From Zychaea mexicana (Eukaryota; Mucoromycota; Mucoromycetes; Mucorales; Lichtheimiaceae): a DNA stretch of 64,000 bases. Position 1 is the stretch's first letter. Each line of letters opens with the position of its first letter. The stretch covers positions 1-64,000 of the forward strand of contig NW_026516673.1 in NCBI RefSeq assembly GCF_025766255.1, written 5' to 3'. The translations under genes were made by a program, and so were the position numbers. Shown piece by piece: positions 54,579-64,000 of the stretch. The notes under the pieces were generated by a model that was not told the origin of the DNA, searched no databases, and was given only the letters and a program-made list of their open reading frames with translations.

Positions 54579-55306
54579 TAATCCGATCAACGACTATTTA
54601 AGTATGTACAGCTGTCATTCTTTCCTCTAAAAGTACATTTTGTTTTTGTAAATCTATAAATTTATAATAAACAAGAGTAGTTAGCATTCTTATTTCTTAA
54701 TGTACTATATATATATACATCATATCTCAATTTTGTACATCTGAAGGAAGCACGACAGACGAATTTTGGTACCATAGCAAACTTTCGCATGGATGTTTCA
54801 ACAATGACAATGAGCCGGATAATTTGAAGTTTGTGCCATGGCAGCGATGGGGAAGGTTAGCGATATCCAGAGGACGGAGTCATCCTGAAACATATTAGAT
54901 TCCACGCAGTAGAATTTAATAATGCACAGAGTTATACTCATGAAGAAAGCAACGAGGTAAGAAGGAAAATAGTTAATCTCATTGTGGTGACCGTGAAGTA
55001 GTGGTGGTATAGTAATGTCGACAATAGCCTAAGCGCGTATCTCTCCCAATCTATGCATATTGTTCTGTTAGAGAAGTAAAAAGAGAAACAATAAATGGTT
55101 TCTTTCTCTTTGTAGCTTATATTGAGAAGATAGATGCGGATAGTATTTACTCTAGTATGAAAATCAATAGTAGTTATCGTATGCCCTAATTATCGATTAG
55201 TGCATCAGCTGAGGCTTCAGCATCTCCGTCGTGTTTTTTCAGGGCACGACACGAACTTTTTTACTTTTTGACACCGCGCGTCTTTTTCCATATCAAATTA
55301 TAGAAA
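54579..55306. other. Intergenic between phosphatase and NSE4
   Basis: Contains AATAAA at 54666 for the phosphatase and an ATATATATATA run near 54708. The right end is the NSE4 promoter. No coding frame is recognised. Confidence 0.5.
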
Positions 55307-56806
55307 ATGGGTCGTAACGACGATGATAATCAAAGAATCAACGGCAATATGGAAGTTGACGATGTAGAAGAAAGTGGCGAAGACAGCCAAGAAGAAATGG
55401 AAGAGGAAGACAATGAAAACGATGCTGATTACGAGACCATGAAAAGTCAAATTGAGGAAAAAACCGATCGCAGCAAATATGACCCATCGCAAAACAAAGA
55501 AGAAAGACGTCAAATTCGAGGAGAACTACGAAGGCTAGGCAAAAAGATGGAAGGTAATATTAGAATTACGAAAAAAAACAGCGATGTTGATTAACTTGGA
55601 TTCTGAAGAGCTATTCGTTTGGTTTAATTATAGAAAATAAGCGAACGTTACTGCAGACAGATAATGACGGTCTTAACGAATGCATTCTAATGCAAAATGA
55701 AGTATATGCAAGAAGTATGTTGCAATCTATATATATTTACTCTCGTGTTCTCTTAACTTCATTGGGGGCCGAAACAGATGAAAAAGGAAACTTATTTGTG
55801 CGTGGTGGCAATGTATGGTGTTGATGATATATAGTCAAGAACGTATCCGAAGCAACTATCGATTCCAAACTGCTGGTATTGACAGCCGATATTGGTGCGC
55901 AAAAGGCACGTAACCTGAAGCTGGATAGCGATTTATTCAACGCAGACGAATTTGTGGGCAAAGTAAAGTCATTGGGTAGTGGTAATCGGTCTACGATAAA
56001 CTGGAAGCGGATCGGTGCCAGAGCTTTCGAACACAGTCAGCGTGCACACAGCATGGACTTTATGTATGTCTTTTTTTTCTATCTCATCCAACAGTAATAC
56101 GCGTATATACGCATACTTAGATCGTCGTCTTGTGGAATATGATAGGCTCGGTCCATTGTCAGTGGAGAAGAAGCAGCGCAAAACCGGCCGGCAAGTCCGT
56201 ATCATCAAAAACAAAGAGGATCTCGTTCAACCCACACAGGTGTGCAAATAACAGACATAACGAAAGCTGATGAGAGTGGAGTTGCTAAATTGTGTTTACA
56301 TCTCTAATAGCTCCAAGAAGGTGATATCGGCCAACAAGAAAATGAAACCTCGGCTAATGTCAACCAAATCTATAAAATCTTGGACGAGTACGGCCCCGTT
56401 AACTATCTTGAATTTATCACCAATCCAGAATCGTTCTCACAGTCCGTGGAGAACCTGTTTTATGTATCCTTTTTGATCCGTAATGCTGTGGCTGAAATCG
56501 ATGATTCGAGCGGCCAACCTATTCTGTCAACACGAGCACCTCCAACGACCGAAGAGCTTGCTGAAGAACTCACAAAAAAGCAAATTATGATGAGCTTGGA
56601 TATTCATCTGTGGAAGGTTCGTGTTATCTATAAACTTTCTTTCTTTCTCTGGCGGCATGTCGTCAATTCATGCATCGATACATCAACTCACGGGTATGAT
56701 ATACATTTGCGTATAGGAAATTATCGACACATACGGAATACGCTCCACCATTATACCCACTCGATCTAAGCGACATCAAGACATGACCTCTACTAGATGG
56801 TATTAA
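55307..56806 (+). CDS. NSE4: SMC5-SMC6 complex kleisin Nse4
   Basis: Six exons (55307-55553, 55634-55714, 55835-56063, 56146-56239, 56311-56616, 56717-56806) give 348 residues. An acidic N-terminus leads to RQIRGELRRLGKKMEENKR, the winged-helix part that contacts Smc6, and KLLVLTADIGAQKARNLKLD. The middle shows STINWKRIGARAFEHSQRAH and DFMLGPLSVEKKQRKTGR. The C-terminal Smc5-binding winged helix has DEYGPVNYLEFITNPESFSQ, SVENLFYVSFLIRN and MMSLDIHLWKEIIDTYGI. Nse4 closes the Smc5/6 ring, needed for recombination repair. Length and domain order match fungal relatives. The gene converges with the following phosphatase gene, 265 bp apart. Confidence 0.93.
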
Positions 56807-57071
56807 GTTTTTTTTTTGGCAGTGCCGTGTGAATTTTACAAACTGTACTCAAAACACAAAACCCATGCCGCTGTATATATGTATAATAAACTTTCTCAGC
56901 ATTTTGATCATGTTCTATGTACAAATATTGGATGAAGAAATAGGAGAGCAGTATGTGGGTGTCGGGTGTATGCGTGCATCATTTTAGCGACGACGAGCGT
57001 TCCAAATGTTTGAAAAAAAGGGGTTGTGGGAGGGGAATCAATGAGGTTTTTGGATGCTTTTTCTCCTTATT
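56807..57071. other. Shared 3' gap of NSE4 and the phosphatase gene
   Basis: This 265-bp convergent gap holds AATAAA at 56884 and T-rich runs for termination on both sides. No gene is seen. Confidence 0.5.
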
Positions 57072-59019
57072 CTACACGCGCCTTGATGCAATCATGTCTC
57101 TAAACATGCTTCGCAAATAGGTCTTGTAAATGCCACAAGCGCTGGGAGGCTCCCGCGTACAAATGAACCCATTTTGTTGTGCTTCCATGTGTTTGTTACG
57201 CCACGAGTCCAGCTGTCGAAAAAAATCTTGATGGATGTTGACTAGCGTCTCTTGTATTAAGGGAAACAAGTTCACGTTCCACATAGAGTTTCCAGTCTGG
57301 CTTTTCACCACAATGATATTGTCGTGTTGATCCACCGGCCACATGCGAGTTTCGTCATCGATGATCAGCGGCAACGAGAAACCACAGCCTAGCGATCGTT
57401 CTTGAAGAGCGCAAAAGGAGTAAAGGGCCATAAGGTCCTTGGGTGGTCGGCTAGGATCAAACGACCGTTTTATGTAGTCATGTTCGAAACGAGCCGAGTA
57501 CAGGATACCTCGAATACGTGTCCGTTCAGGGTCCAGTACGTTGACAACATTTTCGACGTAATTCTGGTCACTATTATTAGGAATCAATGAACAAGGTCAA
57601 TCAATCACTTTTGATTCCCCTCCCTCCCGGCTTCATCAATCCAATCAATCGTTTGCTTACCCCAAAGAGCAAACTGAGATCTCGTAAAAGTTTTGGGCCC
57701 AATCCAGAAACTCATGTACGCGTTCTGTTAAAACGACCCGTCGATTATCACTCAAGGGCACCACGCGATTACCATCTATTTGCGTATCGAGTCAGATATT
57801 TTGTAAACAAGAAGCTCTAGGAAAACAGCACTTACACCTATGGACGTCACTTTCCGGTACATGTCTATCATTGCCCTCGCCTACCAAGCGGACCAATGTA
57901 TCATCCAAATCTAGAACGAGTGGTAATTTTCGCGAGTACAATAGACCCTCCATTGATTCATTAACGATACGGAGCATGTCCTCGTGCTTGCACAAGTAGC
58001 CAAAAAGATGCCTGAAAAATAAAAAATACAGCAACAACCACAGAGCTTAGTATCACACTCTATGTCTTTGAAGCGACTCTTGATTTGCCCGGTTCCTTAC
58101 TTGTTATCTCTTGAGCTCTTTAGATGGCACTCCCACATCTCACCGTCCTCAGTTCTCATAGCGAAATAAGCGCTCTATAATCATAAATATAACACTCGTG
58201 TCAGCAAATGTGTGTGTGTATTTTATGTCTAAATACAGCAAAATGACAAGAAAGATCATTACTAACCTTACGCAAACCATACAAATCCTGGAACCACGGA
58301 TGATCCGGATACCGAAAGACAAAATTATGCTGAATGTTCCTCTGGGCCATGACCACAAAGAAGCCACGAGGATACGCGCCCTTTATTTCGTAGCTTTCCT
58401 CCAGTAGAAGCTTCGGCTCGGTGCCGCGATGAATTATTTCCTGTGTGTATAAATGTACCTCCATTGACAAGTTGTTGTTGGCTCTGCCGTTGTTGCGTCT
58501 ACCCACAAACGCCCGCTGGTCCTTTATTACGAGATCAAGCGAAAGCTTTGGTTGCCAAATGGATGGGTTCGGGGTGATTTCTCGGCAGAACGGTATAGAG
58601 GACGCGGCAGGTGCAACGGATTGTGCTGCTGCTGCTGCTGGCGTCGGTGTCACGACAGCAGGTGCCGCAAACGGCTGTTTTGGTGATGAAAGCGATGGTG
58701 ATGGATGATGGTGGTTGTTAAATGGTTGTGGTTGCTGGTCTTTTGAGGAGAGCTTTGCGTCTCTGGTAACTACGAATTGCAAAGCTGCACCTAGTTGAAA
58801 AATGGCCTACAAGGACAAAAGTTTACGAGACAGGAACCACCAACAAAAAAAAGGGGAGTGGGAATTCAGTTACACACATTGCGAGTTTTCTTTGTTTTAC
58901 ACTAGACAAAAACCAGTATTCTTACCGACTTCTCTTTCGTAACAATGTCGTCCGGAATGGAAATCCGATGGCGTTGTTGTTGTTGTGGCGGTGGTGGTGG
59001 TGGAGGTGGCTGCTGCTGC

Positions 59020-59062
<43 letters not shown>

Positions 59063-59114
59063 CGGAGCCAAATGGCCTCCGAGGATCCTCATTGAGCATG
59101 CCTGACAGGTCCAT
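57072..59114 (-). CDS. FCP1-like HAD phosphatase (RNA polymerase II CTD phosphatase-like)
   Basis: Six exons (59114-58926, 58806-58267, 58174-58101, 58011-57836, 57775-57661, 57570-57072) join to 530 residues. The N-terminus has Gln and Pro runs. A middle domain of unknown type (LSLDLVIKDQRAFVGRRNNG, IKGAYPRGFFVVMAQRNIQH) precedes the FCP1-homology HAD domain: LPLVLDLDDTLVRL contains the nucleophile DxDxT, RVHEFLDWAQKLYEISVC and SLGDQNYVENVVNVLDPERT cover motif II, and LIIDDETRMWP gives the DD pair of motif III. All catalytic residues are present. Such enzymes remove phosphate from the CTD of RNA polymerase II or related substrates. The substrate here is uncertain because the BRCT domain of true Fcp1 is absent; plant CPL-type and other fungal FCP1-like proteins also combine extra domains with this fold. 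Confidence 0.85.
58988..59062 (-). repeat. Poly-Gln/poly-Pro coding repeat
   Basis: Within the first exon of the HAD phosphatase, a run of about eighteen Gln codons (mostly CAA, some CAG) is followed by eight Pro codons. CAA-rich DNA repeats of this kind expand and contract easily. Confidence 0.95.
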
Positions 59115-59217
59115 ACTGTGTGGAGTTGTAAGAAAAGTAGGAAAGAAAAGCGAAAATGCTCGGAAGTGCCGAACGTGGAACTTAAAAAAACACAACAAAT
59201 TTTACTTTATTTACACT
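59115..59217. promoter_or_regulatory. Short gap between tandem genes
   Basis: 103 bp separate the lipase stop codon and the phosphatase start codon on the same strand. The gap must hold the 3' end of one transcript and the promoter of the next. Confidence 0.4.
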
Positions 59218-62200
59218 TTACAGATGCTCGTAAGCACCATCCTGGCCAAAAAAGCCTTTACACAGCTGTCTAATAACTCTTTCATAATTGGTCGGCGAGT
59301 GATCCATGAACATAGTACGCGAGAACAGAATTTCTGAAAACCGCGCTTGGATATCGTCACAACGGCTCAGTACCGCACGATATTGCTTATGCCGTGATGG
59401 AATCAGCTCGATGGTATATACCGTGCTAGGCGGGTACAACTTTTCGGCTCGCATATCAGCGCGCATCGTCTTGATTAATGCCCAGAACCAATCGTCTTCG
59501 CTATCATCTACCGTAGACGTGCGGTATCGATTGATCACTTTGCTGAGGATCTGGTCCGCTACCTCGGCTTCTGTGTGCAGGCTTACTGCGACGTTCTTGA
59601 AGTCTTTGAGCAGTCCGAGACTGAGAGAGCTGACAATGTCATATCGATGAACGACACTGGTTACTAAGCCGCAGCAATACAGGCTCAATTCGAGCGACAT
59701 GACGCATGGTGGACCATAAACGTAGCAGTGGATCGGGCGTCCGGATCCAAGACCTGATGTTGGCGACAAGACAAAATTACCCTGTTTGTCCTTTTCGCTC
59801 CAGAGTAGACTGACGAGTGCTGCGACACCGCCGCCGAGTGAGTGACCACATAAAACAAGACCATAGTCCGGGTAGCGCTCAAGACCTTCGAGGATGGCGC
59901 GGAAGACCTTGCCCTTTTCCTTGGCAAGCATCTGTGCCGCTTCAAGCATGCCTCCGTGTGCCTTGAAATTGTTGCTGTCGATGCCAGGTAGATCTACTTC
60001 AGAGTAACCGCACGTAAGATCCGTCAGTACGTCGCTTAAGCCCAATGTACCGCGACACGTTAAGACAATCGCCTGTGCAGCATGGTCAGCAGTGACGTAA
60101 TGGACGAGTTCGTGTATGGATGGATGATGCATGGTCAAAAACGAGCGATCAGTGTAGCTGGATAAAAGGATGTCTTCGAGTGCAAGACCTGTATGATGGA
60201 CAAAGGAGTGGTGATTGGAGTGGTGCGCGGATGGTACCGCGCTGGGTATCTTGCCGATGCCGAGAATACGCATGAACGTCTCGCCGTAAGCTGCACTGGC
60301 GTAGCGCATAAACCGTGCAATGTTACTGACGAGATGATGATGTGGAAACTGAGGACCGGTCGTAGTAGTTAAGAGATTAATATGAGTTGTAATATTCGTA
60401 GTGGTATTAGGAAGTGCTTTAGGTGAGGTGTTGTTGTTGACATCGTTCTTAGAGGCGGATGGTGGCGGTGATGATGATGCTGTGAACGTGGCAAAAGTGG
60501 TGCTGCTGGATATAGAATGGGAGCGGTATATACGTGATGTTGGCGGTGATGCTTCGTTGTTGTTGTTGTTGCAGATAGGGCTGAGGGAAGGTATAGTTAT
60601 AACGTTGCCCGTGGACGAACGTCGTTGTCGGATGATGCGCTTTCTGTTACTATTGGCATCTGCACATTTCTGCGCCTGTAGTGCCAGCATCTGAGTGCCT
60701 TTGTGGAACACGCTATTCCGCCTCTTGACGGGTCGTTCGTCTGCTGCTGCTGCAATGATTGAGCCAGCAATCAAATTCCGTTCTTTTTCGCCGAACTTTT
60801 CTTGTCGATCCATGGACTTGCGAGTCATTTTCTGTGAAAGAGCTGATACAACCACATTGACGGGTTGTTGCTGTCGTTGTCGGGGGTGTTGTTCGGACTC
60901 TTTAATAGGTTGGTCGTCTTCTTCAGCATAGCCCGAATCAGACCTCCGTGGTGTAGCAAGAACAAGCTGCCGTTCGCGACTGTTGACTGGCGCCGCATTA
61001 GATCGATCCACAGCGGCCATAAAGGCCTGCTGACTTTCCTCGTCGGAGCGAACGACGACATATTTAGCATCCGTTGGCTCCTTAGCTACAGGCTGAATCC
61101 GCGTGGTTGTTGTCATGGTGCGCTGCGTTGTCGTGGTTATTTCGTACATGGTATCATCCATGCTCTGTACTAGTACCTGCTCTAACTCTCGAATAACGTC
61201 TTTAGATGGTCTCACGGAATGCACCAAAGCATGCTGGTTATTTCTTTCGCCATGTCTGGCTGCTGATGGATCATCATCATTATCATCGCTGTTGCTGTCG
61301 CCTTCTTCGAGCACAAGGCCTTCCCAAAGGACTGTGAACTTGGTCTGCTTCATCATGCGTTTGTGCGTGACATACTGTAGCACTGCAAATGCGGTCATGG
61401 CTTTGGTCAGCCCTGCAAGCATGGTTACCTTGCCGGTCTGTGCGAGCTCAAACTCTGGATCCAGCATGAGTTCCTTATGCACAAGAGTAATGATGGAGGC
61501 GATCGCCCTTGACGTTTCGTTGGATCCAAAAATACCGTCGATAATGCGAACAGACTCTTCTGCTGTCTGACAATGAATAAGTGGGTTGCAGAAGTGCGTG
61601 TGTCAACAAATTAAAAGCTGAAACTTGTGATATTCATTTAAAGCTCCTGGAATTTCGGTTTGCTTGCTTACCTTAAAACCGGACTTGACCGTCTGAGATG
61701 TCAGCTGCAGACCTGACAAGGCAAACAATTCGGCAAGTGTAAAAGTGTTGTGCACAATGTATATTCCAAGGTTGGTATACTTGTCCAGTATCCGCAGAAA
61801 TCCGTTTCTATTCAGTTGAGCGTTAAACACAAATCCATGCCCTATTTGCCACACACAAACACACGAGTGGGGGAGGGGTTGTTGCCACAAATAGACCTAC
61901 ACACAGACGGATACATGTTTGGCACATTATGGAGAAGTGGTGTAAAGAGGGTTGTTTTACCTGTCTGCATCGGAAATGGATTCGTCGCAGGAATTGGGAT
62001 AGGTCAGTGTGTGTAACCGCTTCGCTGTGGCAAGAGCATTGGTCAAGGCCTGTCGCGAGATGCCCAGCGACAGAACAGTGCCATACTTTGCAGCCTCAAA
62101 CAGAGCTTCGGCAAATACAGACGAGCAACGTAGCGACAGTCGTGCAGCCAAGGAGGCGGCTGTGACGAAGCTCGCGAGATTTTCTGGTAGCAGCGTAGGT

Positions 62201-62259
62201 GAATCGTGGATCGAGCTCGGATATGTTGGTGTGGATACAGCCATTTTCTTCTGTTGCAT
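59218..62259 (-). CDS. Class-3 lipase (sn-1 diacylglycerol lipase-like)
   Basis: Three exons (62259-61961, 61807-61672, 61566-59218) give 927 residues. The N-terminal third contains hydrophobic helical segments (LASFVTAASLAARLSLRCSS, NTFTLAELFALSGLQL) that may be membrane-embedded. A long Ser/Asn/Thr-rich linker follows. The alpha/beta-hydrolase core has AIVLTCRGTLGLSDVLTDL, HGGMLEAAQML and the nucleophile elbow DYGLVLCGHSLGGGVAALVS, then CYVYGPPCVMS and HRYDIVSSLSLG with a candidate acid residue. A late DHSPTNYERV block may supply the His. Human DAGL and yeast/fungal homologs of this layout hydrolyse diacylglycerol at membranes. The start is the first ATG (62259), with a second six residues later. 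The splice between the first two exons is the least certain point: an apparently open frame continues upstream of 61807. Confidence 0.9.
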
Positions 62260-64000
62260 GCCGATGTTATTGGATGGGTGGAGATAGGTGGTCGAGCGGA
62301 GGGAGCAGGGCTGTAAATGCAGTGCGTTTGCTGAATATGTACAATAGATATATTACTGATGAATGATACTGTGTATTGAAGAAAAGGAAGAAAGAGAAAA
62401 AATAACAGAAAAGGGGAAATAAAGCTGCTAAAGTCGTCGTAATGCGTTCGTTTCCCCCCCCTTTCCGGACGTGTGTATTGAGCGATAGTGTGGTGTCTGT
62501 TTTGATGCACGCAAAAGAAGAAAGATGCAAAAAAGTAGTAGTGATGAAAGGGGAAGAAGAAGAAGAAGAAAAGCAAAACACCTCCTCCCCCTCTGTCTCG
62601 ACATAAAACATGCCTTGATTTTTGTGTGGGGCAGGCACAGGTTTTTTCCTTTGCTGCACAAATTATCCAGGGCGGTGATAAAAGAAGCGCCTTGCCTTTT
62701 ACAGCTGCATTCGAACCCCACTCCCCCAGCGTGTATTCATGCCCAATCTTGCGTAACACTGCATGATGTGGTGTTTGTTGCTGCTGTGGCTCTCGCTTTG
62801 TCACGGAATAGCCGACATGATTATATGTAGTAAGAACAACAATGTGGGGTGTATAAAACCTTGTTCTACTTTGTTTGTTTTCTTTCTTTCCATATATTAT
62901 AGTAGATGAATAAGAGAGCGCCTCATCTCCATAATAGCATGTCTTTGTCTTGCTTGCTGTGTGGCTCACGTATTTTTTCGATCGCCAAGCGAAAAAAAAT
63001 TGGGGAGAGACTCTGTGGTATAATGCGAGATGAGCAGCACAGAATGGTGATGATGACCTCACATGACATCCATTTTTGCACGTAGACGCATGGTTGATTA
63101 TGATTAGTTTCTATTAGGGAAGCAGAAACTACCGGCATATAGAAAGATGATGTTTGTATGTAGAATAGCTCTCTCTCTTCTTAGCTTTCTTTTCCGATTA
63201 GCTATAGCGGGAGAGCTACTTTGCTGCAAAGCACGATGATGAAGAGGATCAAATACGTCCATGTGTGGTGGTATATACCAAGAAAATGCACGAAGTTTTC
63301 TCACCCAATAAAAGCTTACGGTTTTACTCGGTCAATCAAGTAATTTTAGGTCACACTAAAAACGCTGATTACGCAAAAAGAAAAAAATGACATTTTTGTG
63401 TTACAATAAAGAGACCAACAGTTTTTCCTACTTGGTGCGTCAGGTCATTATGGAGGTAAACCCTGTGCTTGACGGTTTTGGGGGCAAACAACCGACCTTG
63501 TCACCAGTACATAAACACCCGCGCCCGGGCCGCTTTTGTACGATTATATGCTGGGATGTGGCTGTCGTCTTCTCTCGTAGTATTTGTAGTGGGTGAATTG
63601 TTTATAAGCCCCGGTGTCCTTCTTAGCCCCTCCGTCCATCACTTGATTTTACTGGGTCTATGCAAGTGACTGTGTGCTGTCGGTTAAAAGGGGGTGATAT
63701 ACGTTTGGGGGTGAAGCCTTTTCTCCTCCTGCCTTTACACATGTACCAGACAGTGTTATAGAGACAAAATAAACTGTTTGCTAAGAGACGACTGGTCAGT
63801 ATCATAGCAACAAAGAATCAAAGTGGTTGCTGAGGGGCCTAAAATCAAAGTGAGCATTCGCGAATGTAGTGTTATCATGGCAGCTTTTGCATAGTTACAA
63901 AATACATAGGAACCTAATGCAGCCAATTACAAACAAGCAGGGGTCTCCGATCATCATTTTACATGAAGCAGATCTTCTTGATCCTTGCTTTTTATTGGGT
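62260..64000. other. Lipase upstream region and window end, no gene seen
   Basis: Contains the lipase promoter and leader with purine- and pyrimidine-rich blocks (for example GAAGAAGAAGAAGAAAAG near 62555 and CCCCCCCTTTCC near 62455). Long frames on the minus strand here are low-complexity leader sequence and show no family resemblance. The 63-64 kb stretch has only short frames without recognisable content. Confidence 0.5.

Noticed and set aside
62043..63062. 339-codon minus-strand frame overlapping the lipase start
   Set aside because: It overlaps the lipase first exon in another frame, is rich in Phe/Ser/His from pyrimidine tracts and has no domain.

Overview
This window comes from a fungus, most likely an early-diverging one of the Mucoromycota (Mucorales type). 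The genes are split by many short introns (about 50-200 nt) with GTANGT-like donors and TAG/CAG acceptors. The conserved protein-coding genes are typically fungal: chitin deacetylase, proteinase K-like protease, Mhr1/mL67, Not2, Yvh1, Nse4, mitochondrial glycerol-3-phosphate dehydrogenase and an exportin-1-like receptor. The degenerate mobile elements resemble families I associate with Mucoromycota genomes. The genus cannot be fixed from sequence alone.

Positions 1-18.4 kb are a repeat-rich island wrapped around one conserved gene. It opens with a 1.2-kb satellite of about 20-bp monomers. A short stretch of the same satellite recurs, inverted, near 15.1 kb. Between and around these lie dispersed inverted repeats, a decayed transposase-like gene with the start of a DEDD exonuclease domain, the tail of a LINE reverse-transcriptase ORF, a zinc-knuckle gag-like ORF and a decayed DDE transposase. 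A large imperfect inverted repeat (about 0.75-kb arms, 2.35-kb loop) starts about 270 bp upstream of the gene for protein phosphatase 4 regulatory subunit 3 (complement 5873-10292). That gene carries a three-fold 252-bp internal duplication in its tail.

Positions 19.5-35.6 kb are genic: a PX-AGC protein kinase (-), a long intergenic gap, a secreted subtilase (+), an alpha-arrestin (+) and an exportin-1/CRM1-like receptor (-), the last two convergent and 47 bp apart. 35.6-40.4 kb is gene-poor and holds only decayed ORF pieces.

Positions 40.4-62.3 kb are gene-dense and ordinary in content: mitochondrial FAD glycerol-3-phosphate dehydrogenase, a FEN1/XPG-family nuclease, chitin deacetylase with a charged His/Asp tail, a twin CX9C protein, Mhr1/mL67 divergent from NOT2, a Yvh1-type phosphatase, Nse4, an FCP1-like HAD phosphatase and a class-3 (diacylglycerol-lipase-like) lipase. 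62.3-64 kb shows no gene. For most spliced genes I worked out exon junctions by eye. In each case listed with exact exons, the exon lengths sum to a multiple of three and the reading frame stays open across junctions. No RNA gene, CRISPR array or phage-like locus was seen. The genes are independent housekeeping and secretory functions, not a single pathway.
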